Assembly: GCA_002431345.1 (NCBI GenBank)
Contig: DJEN01000093.1
Coordinates: 1 to 64,000, forward strand
Origin: Megasphaera sp. UBA5897
GTDB lineage: Bacteria; Bacillota; Negativicutes; Veillonellales; Megasphaeraceae
Direction of reading: 5' to 3'
Length of the DNA: 64,000 nt
Program-made: the position numbers and the translations under genes
The notes under the pieces: model-generated
Told to the model about the DNA's origin: nothing
Databases searched by the model: none
The model's input: only the letters and a program-made list of their open reading frames with translations
Shown: positions 10,059 through 18,691 of the stretch, piece by piece
Layout of the letters: each line of letters begins with the position of its first letter
Position numbering within the stretch: position 1 is the first letter of the stretch

Positions 10059-11060
10059 TCACGTTCCCTGCAGTGCTTTTTTAGCCCACAACGCATCCTG
10101 TAAAATAGGACGGCCTACGCCTATTAAATCCGCCGTTCCATTTGCCAGCAGTCGGTTGGCATCTTCCAGACTCCGTACACCGCCAGTCGTCATGACAGGA
10201 ATAGATACGGCCTGCTTAATTGCTTTGGCTGCATCGCCAAAATACCCGGCTTCTTCATGGCCCGGACGGGTATAGCCGCACATACCGCCGGAAATATCCA
10301 GCAAATCTATGCCTTCTTGTTCAAAAATCTTCGCAGCCGCCACACCGTCGGCAATCGTGCTGCCGCCTTCCATATAATCGCAGGCTCCCAAACGCAATGC
10401 TACCGGATAGTCTGCACCTACAGCTTTGCGAACAGCCCGAATAATTTCAACATGGAACCGTACGCGATTTTCAACGGAATCGCAGCCGTATGCATCATGC
10501 CGTTGATTCGTCAATGGAGAATAGAACTGATCTAACAAATAGCCGTGTGCTGAATGAATTTCTACGCCATCAAAGCCAGCATACCGGACACGAATAGCCG
10601 CATTGGCATATTTAACAACTAACCCGGCAATTTCTTCCGGCGTTAATTCATGCGGCAATACGGCATCCGGGTTCCATGGATGATGCACCCATGCGGCACT
10701 CGGTCCTACAGGACCGCCGCCGATATCTGCTGTTTCTGAAGCCACACCGGCATGATTCAACTGCGCGAAGACTTTCGTCGAACCTGCTGCATGGATGCTG
10801 CGAACTAATTGCTGCAAGCCAAACAAATCAGCTTCGTCACCAAGAGATACTTGTTTGGAATTTGCCCGCCCCAGCTTATCTACATAGGAGTGTTCTACAA
10901 TAATCAGGCCCAAATAGCCGCCTAATGCCCGTTCACTGTAATATTTGCATAATGCACTGGGAACGTTGCCATTTTCAGCCATGCGCCGCGCCATTGACGG
11001 CATAACCAAACGGTTGGTAAGCTGCAGCGATTGAATTGAAATCGGATCTGTAATTTCCAT
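10059..11060 (-). CDS. NADH:flavin oxidoreductase, old yellow enzyme family
   Basis: FMN-dependent TIM-barrel reductase of the OYE/2-enoate reductase family, which reduces activated C=C bonds using NAD(P)H. The 333-aa protein has FAQLNHAG (about residue 100), the GFDGVEIHSAHGYLLDQF segment with the substrate-binding His, the typical SPLTNQRHDAYG, and a C-terminal phosphate-binding GVGRPIL. It lacks the Fe-S and second flavin domains of the large 2,4-dienoyl-CoA reductases. The start at 11060 is six nt after AGAGGTG; a GTG three codons earlier lies inside that site. Substrate unknown. Confidence 0.9.
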   Translation of the reverse strand: MEITDPISIQSLQLTNRLVMPSMARRMAENGNVPSALCKYYSERALGGYLGLIIVEHSYVDKLGRANSKQVSLGDEADLFGLQQLVRSIHAAGSTKVFAQLNHAGVASETADIGGGPVGPSAAWVHHPWNPDAVLPHELTPEEIAGLVVKYANAAIRVRYAGFDGVEIHSAHGYLLDQFYSPLTNQRHDAYGCDSVENRVRFHVEIIRAVRKAVGADYPVALRLGACDYMEGGSTIADGVAAAKIFEQEGIDLLDISGGMCGYTRPGHEEAGYFGDAAKAIKQAVSIPVMTTGGVRSLEDANRLLANGTADLIGVGRPILQDALWAKKALQGT

Positions 11061-11158
11061 GTTTTTCACCTCTTATATAGAATCATTTTCATTTTATATG
11101 TTTTATTTTACTATATTCTCCTCCTAAAAAGCTACTCTTATTTTTGCTTTTTTCTAAA

Positions 11159-11187
11159 TTGACAACATGCCCTATATCACGTATAAT
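11159..11187 (+). promoter_or_regulatory. Promoter of the mntP riboswitch transcript
   Basis: TTGACA (11159-11164), 17-nt spacer and TATAAT (11182-11187), a full consensus promoter directly before the riboswitch. Confidence 0.92.
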
Positions 11188-11193
11188 ACAAGG

Positions 11194-11290
11194 CAATGCT
11201 TTAAGGGAGTAATCAGTACATCCGACATGTACAGTAGTATCGACATACTGGCGTAATCCGCCCGGTGCTATTTGAAATGATGAGACTTAG
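11194..11290 (+). ncRNA. yybP-ykoY manganese riboswitch
   Basis: Leader between a consensus promoter and a terminator upstream of a MntP manganese exporter gene. It shows family landmarks as recalled: TTTAAGGGAGTA at the 5' side, the CCGCCCGGTGCTA segment, and the closing ATTTGAAATGATGAGAC. This riboswitch senses Mn2+ and turns on exporter genes. Exact ends are approximate. The 3' end overlaps the left arm of the terminator, as expected for transcriptional control. Confidence 0.85.
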
Positions 11291-11327
11291 AGACAGTCAG
11301 CAGACTGTCTCTAAGTCTCTTTTTTTA
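11282..11327 (+). terminator. Riboswitch-controlled terminator before mntP
   Basis: Perfect 17-bp stem (arms 11282-11298 and 11303-11319) with a 4-nt loop and a run of T, located 41 nt before the mntP start. This is the expression platform of the manganese riboswitch. Confidence 0.93.
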
Positions 11328-11367
11328 TTGTAAATCCCTAGTACCTATTAAAAAAGGAGCTGCTCTT

Positions 11368-11925
11368 ATGAACGCATTAGAATTATTTATTCTATCTATT
11401 GGATTATCGATGGATGCTTTTGCCGTTTCCGTTTGCAAAGGCCTGTCACTGGGCCGCATCAGCTGGAAACACATGTGCCTTGCCGGTGCCTGGTTTGGCG
11501 GCTTTCAGTTTCTCATGCCAACTATTGGCTATTATCTGGGAAATTTTTTTACGGAAATCATTACTTCATACAATTATTGGGTTGCTTTTATTCTTTTGAC
11601 ACTCATTGGCGCCAATATGATAAAAGAATCGCTAGAAAAAGGAGCCTGTCCTGATGCAAACATGGCTGTTCCGGCAATGTTTGCTCTCGCTGTCGCTACG
11701 AGTATTGATGCCCTCGCTGTCGGCGTCACATTTGCCTTTATGGATGTCGCCATCATTCCTGCCGCCCTTTCCATTGGCTGCGTAACGTTTTGCTGTTCTG
11801 CTGTCGGCGTCAAAACAGGCAGTCTCTTCGGCTTGAAATATAAAACCAAAGCCGAACGTCTCGGCGGCCTCGTATTAATGCTTTTAGGCCTGAAAATTCT
11901 CTTGGAAGGCTTGGGCATATTGTAG
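11368..11925 (+). CDS. mntP: Manganese efflux pump MntP
   Basis: Inner-membrane Mn2+ exporter. The 185-aa protein has six predicted membrane segments in two homologous halves, each with the family's conserved Asp in a GLSMDAFAVS (residues about 12-21) and a TSIDALAVG context. Length matches MntP/YebN. The start follows AAAGGAG at 9 nt. The upstream yybP-ykoY riboswitch makes induction by excess manganese very likely. Confidence 0.95.
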   Translation: MNALELFILSIGLSMDAFAVSVCKGLSLGRISWKHMCLAGAWFGGFQFLMPTIGYYLGNFFTEIITSYNYWVAFILLTLIGANMIKESLEKGACPDANMAVPAMFALAVATSIDALAVGVTFAFMDVAIIPAALSIGCVTFCCSAVGVKTGSLFGLKYKTKAERLGGLVLMLLGLKILLEGLGIL

Positions 11926-11958
11926 TCTTTTCATCTCCAGCACGCAAACCAGTATAGT

Positions 11959-12064
11959 AAAAGGGATGCAGCAAATGGATTAAAACCGAGCTGACCCCCA
12001 ATTGTTAGACCAAAAATCTAACGATTGGAGGTCAGCTCATTTCCCATTTGGCTGCATCCCTTTT
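11959..12064 (+). terminator. Terminator carrying a nested palindromic repeat
   Basis: An outer hairpin (11959-11978 with 12044-12064, AAAAGGGATGCAGC / GCTGCATCCCTTTT) ends in a T-run and would terminate mntP and, from the other side, the TIGR04076 operon. Its loop is occupied by a second palindrome at 11988-12038. Confidence 0.8.
11988..12038. repeat. Small palindromic repeat, copy 1
   Basis: Begins GAGCTGACC and ends GGTCAGCTC, with an inner AATCTAACGATTGG segment. A related 50-nt copy at 26729-26778 shares both ends and the AAAATCTAACGAT core. Both copies sit inside the loop of a terminator whose outer arms are different. Confidence 0.75.
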
Positions 12065-12069
12065 TATTG

Positions 12070-12336
12070 TTACGTTTTGGGAACGATTTCTGCCTTAAAG
12101 ACATTGATAACATCCGCATCCGGACAGCAGAACACAGCTGTTCCTTCCGGCTGGCCCGGTATAGTTCCGCCATACCGCAGAATATCGACATACGGAAAAG
12201 CCGCATGCATCGCCATCGGGCAAAGCTTGCCTCTATCCGTATCAAAATCAAAAGTATCACCTACGCGGTGGCCGTGATGGCAGCCCCCTGTGCCGATTTT
12301 TTTGATTAATGTCAATGTAATTTTCGGTCTTGCCAT
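12070..12336 (-). CDS. TIGR04076 family protein
   Basis: Small cytoplasmic protein of 88 aa. It has the pattern of TIGR04076 proteins as recalled: GCHHGHRVGD near residue 18, KLCPMA, a GG turn, and a C-terminal CPDADVINVF. The function of the family is not established; conserved Cys and His suggest metal binding. The ATG is only 2 nt after the tatD stop and uses an AGGAG within the end of tatD, so the two are translationally coupled as the last genes of the metG operon. Confidence 0.75.
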   Translation of the reverse strand: MARPKITLTLIKKIGTGGCHHGHRVGDTFDFDTDRGKLCPMAMHAAFPYVDILRYGGTIPGQPEGTAVFCCPDADVINVFKAEIVPKT

Positions 12337-12338
12337 GA

Positions 12339-13112
12339 CTATTCTCCTGTAATACCAAAAATCCGCCTGCCATTTTCCAGCGTAATCCGCTGTACGTCAG
12401 CTACATCCATATTGCGAAGACGGGCAATTTCTGCCGCTACGTACTGTACATAGGCTGGTTCATTGCGTTTGCCGCGATACGGCGGCGGCGTCAGATAGGG
12501 ACAGTCTGTTTCGATAAGGATTCTGTCCATAGGAAGCTCACTGACAATCCGTTTGAGTTTTGTCGATTTCGGAAATACCATCGTGCCGGTAAATCCTATA
12601 TAAAATCCCATTTTAATGAGTTCTTCCGCCATTTCCAAACTGCCGGAATAGCAGTGGAATACACCGCGGATACCCTTGCCGTATTGGCGCAGAATATCCA
12701 TGGTATCACCGTGGGCTTCTCGGTCATGAATATCAATCGGTACATCCAACTCTACAGCCATCTGTACTTGTTTGATAAATACATCCTGCTGAATTTCATG
12801 GGATGGTTCGGGCCAATGATAGTCCAGGCCGACTTCCCCAATAGCGACAACTTTAGGTTCTGTCTGAATCCAGCGGCGAATCTGTTCAAACCCTTCCGGC
12901 GTTGCCGAAGCGGCTTCTTCGGGATGAATGCCAACGGCGGCATAAATCTGTTTGTATTGGTGTGTCATAGCTACGGATTCTGCCGATGTCTTAATATCCG
13001 TACCGGGACACATCATGTACGTCAATCCTGTCGTAAAAGCCCGCTGCAGCATGGCTTCCCGGTCTGCTGCATAGGCTTCATCATTGACATGGCAGTGTGT
13101 ATCAAACAACAT
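12339..13112 (-). CDS. tatD: TatD family deoxyribonuclease
   Basis: Metal-dependent hydrolase/3'-5' exonuclease of the TatD/YcfH family, implicated in DNA repair. The 257-aa TIM-barrel protein has the N-terminal DTHCHVND metal site, GEVGLDYHW (about residue 92), HDREAH, FHCYSG and ETDCPYL. The start ATG overlaps the metG stop by one base. metG-tatD adjacency is conserved in Firmicutes (B. subtilis metS-yabD). Confidence 0.93.
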   Translation of the reverse strand: MLFDTHCHVNDEAYAADREAMLQRAFTTGLTYMMCPGTDIKTSAESVAMTHQYKQIYAAVGIHPEEAASATPEGFEQIRRWIQTEPKVVAIGEVGLDYHWPEPSHEIQQDVFIKQVQMAVELDVPIDIHDREAHGDTMDILRQYGKGIRGVFHCYSGSLEMAEELIKMGFYIGFTGTMVFPKSTKLKRIVSELPMDRILIETDCPYLTPPPYRGKRNEPAYVQYVAAEIARLRNMDVADVQRITLENGRRIFGITGE

Positions 13113-15049
13113 CAGCGTACCCGGCTTCCTGCAGGCATGCCGTCTGCGCTAACGACCTGCAGTTTGTCCGCTCCGTCAAGAGCAGCTAAAATCATTCCGT
13201 TCGATTCTACACCGCAGAGTTTAACCGGCTTGAGGTTCGTAACGACAACGACACAGTGGCCAATCAATTCATCCGGTGCATAATGCTGGGATATGCCGCT
13301 GACAATCTGCCGTGTTTCCGTTCCTAAGTCGATTTGGAATTTTAGCAGTTTTTTGGCTTTAGGAATTTTTTCGCAGGCAATGACTTTACCTACGCGCAAG
13401 TCACATTTGGCAAAATCATCAATCGTGATTTCCGGTTTTGTCGGTTCTTTAGCAGCCGGGCATGCCTGTGCTTCTTTCTTTTCTTCTTCGCTTTCAGCAA
13501 TTTCTTCTTCCAAATCATACCGCGGGAATAACGCATTGCCTTTGCAGACTTTGGTATTTGCCGGATATTTGCCCCATACCTGTGCATCGGGAATGTTCGC
13601 TGCCGCAAAATCACCTAAGCCGAGCTGTTTCCACATTTCAGCTGCACTGACAGGGATAAACGGGCTGACCAAGGTCGCAATAATGCGCATGGATTCAAGC
13701 AAATTGTACAACACGGTCTGCAGCCGTTCTTTTTGGGCATCATCTTTAGCCAAAACCCACGGCGTTGTTTCATCAATATATTTGTTGCTGCGGCGTATAA
13801 GTGCCCAGACATCATTGATAGCATCATTAATCTTCATGCTATCCATATACGTTTCAAAGTCTTTGGCCGTTTTTACAGCACAAGCAGCCAAATCATCATC
13901 TACAGCTTCTTTTACGGTCGGTCCTGCAGCTACGCCGTCTTCATATTTTTCCACCATGGCCAAGGTACGTTGCAGCAAGTTGCCCAAGTCGTTGGCCAAA
14001 TCCGAATTGATGCGTTTGATAAAGGACGGTAAGGAGAAGTTTCCGTCTTGTCCCAAGCGTACTTCTTTGAGAAGATAGTAGCGAAGCGCATCGGCACCAT
14101 AGCGGTCAATCAGCGGAATCGGGTCTACGACGTTGCCGAGGGATTTACTCATTTTCGTGCCGTCTACAATCAGCCAGCCGTGTCCAAAGACTTTCTTCGG
14201 TAAAGGCAGGCCGCAGCTCATCAGCATAATCGGCCAAATAATCGTATGGAAACGAACGATTTCTTTGCCGACAAGATGCAAATCTGCCGGCCAGAATTTT
14301 TTGAATTTTTCTGGATCGTCTATATAGCCGGCTGCTGTCAAATAGTTGGCCAAGGCATCAAACCATACGTATACAACGTGTTTGGGATCCCAAGGCACTT
14401 TGATGCCCCAGTCAAAAGACGTACGAGATACGCACAAGTCTTCCAAGCCGCTTTTAACGAAGGAGATCATTTCATTGCGCCGTGATTCCGGCTGAATGAA
14501 ATCAGGATTTTCTTCAATGAATTTCAGCCAGCGGTCCGCGTATTTATTCATTTTCAAGAAATACGCTTCTTCTTTGACCAATTCCAGCGGACGGCCGCAG
14601 TCCGGGCAGATATGCTTTCCTTCCGGCAGTTTGTTTTCCGGCCAGAACGATTCGCAGGGCGTACAGTACCAGCCTTTATATTCTCCCTTGTAAATATCGC
14701 CGTTATCATAGGAAATCTGCATTAATTTCTGCACTACTTTTTCATGACGCGGCTGTGTAGTACGAATAAAGTCATCATTGGAAATGTTCAATTTTTTCCA
14801 AAGCTGCTGGAAAAGAGCTACGATTTCATCGACATATTCAATTGGTGTTACCCCTTTAGCTTCAGCAGCACGCTGAATTTTCTGGCCATGTTCGTCAGAA
14901 CCGGTCAGAAAAAATACATCATCGCCGCGCAGACGATGAAAACGAGCCAATGAATCGGCAATAGTTGTGCAATACGTGTGCCCAATGTGAAGTTTGGCAC
15001 TTGGATAGTAAATTGGGGTCGTGATGTAATACTTTTTCTTTTCAGACAT
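13112..15049 (-). CDS. metG: Methionyl-tRNA synthetase
   Basis: Charges tRNA-Met with methionine. The 645-aa protein has the class I HIGH motif (KLHIGHTY, about residue 18), a zinc knuckle CTPCESF...CPDCGRP, the KMSKS loop (GTKMSKSLGN, about residue 300), an anticodon-binding helical domain, and a fused C-terminal Trbp111-like tRNA-binding domain beginning near residue 545 (DFAKCDLRVGKV). It starts after AGGAGG and overlaps tatD by one base. Confidence 0.97.
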   Translation of the reverse strand: MSEKKKYYITTPIYYPSAKLHIGHTYCTTIADSLARFHRLRGDDVFFLTGSDEHGQKIQRAAEAKGVTPIEYVDEIVALFQQLWKKLNISNDDFIRTTQPRHEKVVQKLMQISYDNGDIYKGEYKGWYCTPCESFWPENKLPEGKHICPDCGRPLELVKEEAYFLKMNKYADRWLKFIEENPDFIQPESRRNEMISFVKSGLEDLCVSRTSFDWGIKVPWDPKHVVYVWFDALANYLTAAGYIDDPEKFKKFWPADLHLVGKEIVRFHTIIWPIMLMSCGLPLPKKVFGHGWLIVDGTKMSKSLGNVVDPIPLIDRYGADALRYYLLKEVRLGQDGNFSLPSFIKRINSDLANDLGNLLQRTLAMVEKYEDGVAAGPTVKEAVDDDLAACAVKTAKDFETYMDSMKINDAINDVWALIRRSNKYIDETTPWVLAKDDAQKERLQTVLYNLLESMRIIATLVSPFIPVSAAEMWKQLGLGDFAAANIPDAQVWGKYPANTKVCKGNALFPRYDLEEEIAESEEEKKEAQACPAAKEPTKPEITIDDFAKCDLRVGKVIACEKIPKAKKLLKFQIDLGTETRQIVSGISQHYAPDELIGHCVVVVTNLKPVKLCGVESNGMILAALDGADKLQVVSADGMPAGSRVR

Positions 15050-15082
15050 GTGGTTTCCTCCTATACCGGCAAATGAGCCGGT

Positions 15083-15931
15083 TTATGATAACGTGAGCGC
15101 AGCCTGATACACACTGCGTTTGGGCACGCCGCACCGTCTGGCGACCATGCGGACAGCCTCTTTTTTATCTACGCCTTGGTCCATCAGTTCTTGAACCAAG
15201 GACGCATAATCAACGCTGCCGTCAGCAGCTGCCATTGTTTCTGGCTCTGCTCCTGCAACGAGAATAACAAATTCACCGCGCGCACCTTGCACGGCCAGTT
15301 CATCTTTCAGCTGGCTCAAGGTGCCGCGCATATATTGCTCATACTTTTTAGTCAGTTCCCGGCAAAGAACGGCTTGTCTGTCGCCGAGAACCGCCATGAT
15401 TTCAGTCAATACAGACTGAATGCGGTGCGGCGCTTCATAAAAGATAAGCGTTCCTTCATATGCTTTGATACTTTCCAGTACGGGCAGTCGATGCTTCTGT
15501 GTTTTCGGCAGAAATCCAATAAATGTAAACCGCGTCGTATCCATGCCGGACGCAATCAGCCCCGTAAGGCCTGCATTCGGGCCCGGCAGGGGCACAACAG
15601 GAATACCGGCTTCAATCGCCAAGCGCACCAAATCGCTGCCTGGATCGCAAATGGCCGGCATGCCGGCATCGCTGACCAAAGCCAACATCGTGCCTTCCTG
15701 CATTTTTTGAATCAGCAGGGGGCCTTTTTCTGCCTTGTTGTGTTCATGGTAGCTGGTAAGCGGCGTATCAATTTCATAAGCAGACAACAACTGTTTCGTA
15801 TGACGTGTATCTTCTGCCGCAATGAGGTCCGCCTCCCGCAGGCACCGTACCGTTCGATACGTAATATCTTCCAAATTGCCAATGGGCGTCGCACATAAGT
15901 ATAAAGTTCCTTTTTGAAATACTTCTGCCAT
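15083..15931 (-). CDS. rsmI: 16S rRNA 2'-O-ribose C1402 methyltransferase
   Basis: SAM-dependent methyltransferase that modifies C1402 in the ribosomal P site. The 282-aa protein shows the tetrapyrrole-methylase-like fold: GTLYLCATPIGN at the N-terminus, AAEDTRHTKQLL, SDAGMPAICDPG and PLPGPNA. The C-terminal tail has a helix-turn-helix-like DKKEAVRMVARRCGV segment usual for RsmI. It lies between trmN6 and metG, the same place as yabC in Bacillus. Confidence 0.95.
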   Translation of the reverse strand: MAEVFQKGTLYLCATPIGNLEDITYRTVRCLREADLIAAEDTRHTKQLLSAYEIDTPLTSYHEHNKAEKGPLLIQKMQEGTMLALVSDAGMPAICDPGSDLVRLAIEAGIPVVPLPGPNAGLTGLIASGMDTTRFTFIGFLPKTQKHRLPVLESIKAYEGTLIFYEAPHRIQSVLTEIMAVLGDRQAVLCRELTKKYEQYMRGTLSQLKDELAVQGARGEFVILVAGAEPETMAAADGSVDYASLVQELMDQGVDKKEAVRMVARRCGVPKRSVYQAALTLS

Positions 15932-15970
15932 GATCTGCTCCTTGCAGGTTTCCCTTGAGAAACCACTATG

Positions 15971-16705
15971 CTACATTTTTCCATACAACTGCAGTACAGC
16001 GTCACTGTACGAGCCGTCTGCCCGATGCACAATCAACGGCGGCAGGATTTCCATGCCTGTGCTGCCGCCGCGAATTCCTTCGACGAGAAACAACTTGGCT
16101 TTTTTATCAGGTCGGCCATGAACCATCTGAATGCATTTAGGCTCAATATCATGAGTACGCATCGCTTCCAATATATCTGTCAGCCGTTCCGTAATGTGAA
16201 CCATGCGGAAGCGGCCGTGGAATTTGAGCGCATACTGTACAGCCGTCAGTACATCATCCAGCGTAGCTGTTTCTTCATGCCTGGCCCGGCGTATTCCCTG
16301 CACAGCACTGTATGCGCCGCGGCTTTTTTCCCGGTACGGGGGATTGGCATACACAGCCGCATAGGCACCGCTGGCCGCCCACGTTTTGATATGACGGTAA
16401 TCCTGCTCCAAAATGGTAATGCAGTCATCTTTCGCATTTAACGCCACGTTGCGCCGCGCAATATCTGCCATCACGGGATTCAGTTCCACACCGGTAACCT
16501 GTCTGGCTCCGCGCGCTGTCAAAATCAAAGGAATGGCTGCAGTTCCCGTTCCTAAATCCAGGGCCGGGCCATGGGGAACCCCGCCAAAATGGGCTAGCAG
16601 CACGGTATCCAGGGAAAAACAAAACTGGTCGTCACGCTGAATGATTTTCATACCGTCCAGCACTAAATTATCGAGCCGTTCGTGCTTCTGCAGTTTAACC
16701 TTCAT
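15971..16705 (-). CDS. tRNA1(Val) adenine-37 N6-methyltransferase-like protein
   Basis: Class I SAM methyltransferase of the TrmN6/YfiC (YabB) family, 244 aa. It has a glycine-rich SAM site LDLGTGTAAIP (about residue 48), an acidic GVELNP, and the N6-adenine catalytic NPPY. The start at 16705 overlaps the ricT stop by 11 nt; upstream in-frame starts lie deeper in ricT. Position between ricT and rsmI matches yabB of Bacillus. The exact modified base is inferred from the family. Confidence 0.85.
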   Translation of the reverse strand: MKVKLQKHERLDNLVLDGMKIIQRDDQFCFSLDTVLLAHFGGVPHGPALDLGTGTAAIPLILTARGARQVTGVELNPVMADIARRNVALNAKDDCITILEQDYRHIKTWAASGAYAAVYANPPYREKSRGAYSAVQGIRRARHEETATLDDVLTAVQYALKFHGRFRMVHITERLTDILEAMRTHDIEPKCIQMVHGRPDKKAKLFLVEGIRGGSTGMEILPPLIVHRADGSYSDAVLQLYGKM

Positions 16706-17537
16706 GTTCTGTTTCCGCAACATCGGACCAAGGTACATTGACATTGTGGCCCGATTCCAGCTGTACCTTGACGGTGTGGTCTTTCATGTGGACGCGCAGT
16801 ACCGTACCAACGCCTTCATCTGTAATCACGCGCTTGCCTACGACAGGCGGCTTCTGCTGTTCGCATTTTTGCTGGCAGTTTTGGCATTTCAGCTCTCCCG
16901 ATGTGTACAGAGAGTTTTCATATCGCAGGCAGCACATCAGACGGCCGCAAATGCCGGAAATCTTAGTAGGATTGAGAGACATGCCCTGGCCTTTGGCCAT
17001 ACGGATGGACACGGGTTTAAAATCTCCCAAAAAGGTGGCACAGCACAGCGGCCGGCCGCAGCAGCCAATACCGCCGACCATTTTGGCTTCATCGCGCAGC
17101 CCAATCTGCCGCAGCTCAATCCGCGTCCGGAATACAGCTGCCAAATCGCGAACCAGTTCCCGAAAGTCAATTCGTCCATCAGCTGTAAAAAAGAAGATAA
17201 TTTTTCCCATGTCGAATGTATAATCGACATCGATAAGTTTCATCGGCAGTTTATGCTTGGCAATTTTTTCCAAGCAGATGGAAAATGCCTTTTTTTCGCG
17301 TTCTTTGTTTTTTTCTACTTGCCGTACATCTTTTGCCGTCGCTTTACGAATAATCGGCTTTAAAGGCTGTACTACTTCTGCTGAATCTACACTGCGCGGC
17401 GCAATAACGACAGAGCCGTATTCCATGCCGCGCGCCGTTTCTACGATGACGCCGTCGTTTAAATTCAACGGAATTTCCGTAGGGTCAAAATAATATATTT
17501 TACCGGCAGGTTTAAACCGTACACCTACAACTATCAA
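16695..17537 (-). CDS. ricT: PSP1-domain protein RicT (YaaT)
   Basis: Conserved protein that in Bacillus belongs to the Fe-S-containing RicA-RicF-RicT complex promoting RNase Y-dependent mRNA maturation. The 280-aa product has the PSP1 C-terminal domain with the Cys-rich segments CCGRPLCC (about residue 118) and CGRLMCC, then CQNCQQKC. The start is a TTG directly abutting the holB stop, seven nt after AAGGAGG. RicA and RicF are not seen in this window. Confidence 0.9.
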   Translation of the reverse strand: MIVVGVRFKPAGKIYYFDPTEIPLNLNDGVIVETARGMEYGSVVIAPRSVDSAEVVQPLKPIIRKATAKDVRQVEKNKEREKKAFSICLEKIAKHKLPMKLIDVDYTFDMGKIIFFFTADGRIDFRELVRDLAAVFRTRIELRQIGLRDEAKMVGGIGCCGRPLCCATFLGDFKPVSIRMAKGQGMSLNPTKISGICGRLMCCLRYENSLYTSGELKCQNCQQKCEQQKPPVVGKRVITDEGVGTVLRVHMKDHTVKVQLESGHNVNVPWSDVAETEHEG

Positions 17538-18533
17538 CTAAATGCCTCCTTTTTGCGCTATGCATTGTATGCACACATAATCCCATACCAATCGGATGTT
17601 GACATGACGCGTAATCGCTTCTATGCCTTCTTCTAAAATTTTCATCATATGAAAAATACCTGCATCGGTCCAGTAGGGAAGTACTTTCAACATGTCCTGC
17701 TTATAAGGAACAAGCCGCAAGAGGGATGTATCCGCACCGCTGCGCAGCACAGCCATATCTCTAAAACATAAGCCCAATGAATGCAGTATTTCTTTGCTTT
17801 CTTCGTCGGTATACTCACCGGACACAGACAGCCATTTGGCGTATGGACAGGCGTGAGTCGTCATAATATGCAGGAAATCCAAAGCCCGCTTAAATTCCTG
17901 CGCGCCGTTTCCCTGCAAATACGCCAGCACCGTTTTGACGATGCCGTTTCCCCATGCGACAGCTTCTGTATACCGGTCAGCCTCGCCGCCCTGCAGCTGT
18001 ACCAATCCCTGCAGCATTTCTTCATCGCCAACAGGCTCAAACAAAATTTCTGCACAGCGGGAAACAATCGTCGGCAGCAGTAAGGCCGGCTGGTCTGTAA
18101 TCAATATAAAATAAACGCCTGTCGGCGGTTCTTCCAATATTTTCAGCATGCGGTTGGCAAATTCTGCATTCATCGTTTCGACATGGTCAATGATGCATAT
18201 GCGCTTGCAGCCTGCTTTTCCCTGTAAAACCAAATGACTCTGCAGCTGCCGAAACTGGTCTACCTTGAGCATGGCGCCATTCGGTGCCAAGTAATAGCCG
18301 TCATCTTTATCAGCAATGACAGGCATATCTGTTTTTTCATCTATATGCACATGGGCAAAGAGAGGCCGTCCCACCATAGCCGAGGCAATGGCACGGGCCA
18401 TCATCGTCTTGCCGATACCGGCCGGCCCGGCAAAAATCATGGCATGGGGCATGCGGTCTTTTTCCAACAGCCGCAGCAAACGGTTTTTAATTTCCCGGTG
18501 CCCAATAATCGCCTGAAAATATTGGGAATACAT
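17538..18533 (-). CDS. holB: DNA polymerase III subunit delta'
   Basis: Clamp-loader subunit that helps place the sliding clamp on DNA. The 331-aa AAA+ protein has an intact Walker A (GPAGIGKT, about residue 34), an HVETMN in place of the usual DExx box, and a LEEPP sensor segment. No clear four-Cys zinc module is seen. The start at 18533 is seven nt after AAAGGAGG. The stop abuts the TTG of ricT. Order tmk-holB-ricT is conserved in Firmicutes. Confidence 0.92.
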   Translation of the reverse strand: MYSQYFQAIIGHREIKNRLLRLLEKDRMPHAMIFAGPAGIGKTMMARAIASAMVGRPLFAHVHIDEKTDMPVIADKDDGYYLAPNGAMLKVDQFRQLQSHLVLQGKAGCKRICIIDHVETMNAEFANRMLKILEEPPTGVYFILITDQPALLLPTIVSRCAEILFEPVGDEEMLQGLVQLQGGEADRYTEAVAWGNGIVKTVLAYLQGNGAQEFKRALDFLHIMTTHACPYAKWLSVSGEYTDEESKEILHSLGLCFRDMAVLRSGADTSLLRLVPYKQDMLKVLPYWTDAGIFHMMKILEEGIEAITRHVNIRLVWDYVCIQCIAQKGGI

Positions 18534-18691
18534 AGGCCGCCTCCTTTGCCGAAAAAACACTCTAACTAATTTATTATAAAAAAAATCGGCAGTAAAGTCT
18601 AGGTTTACTGTCGATTTAGCGGCCGTTCTTTTCTATATGAATATATAATATCCCAGCACGGGCATAGAACACATAAAAAAGAAGACCTAAT

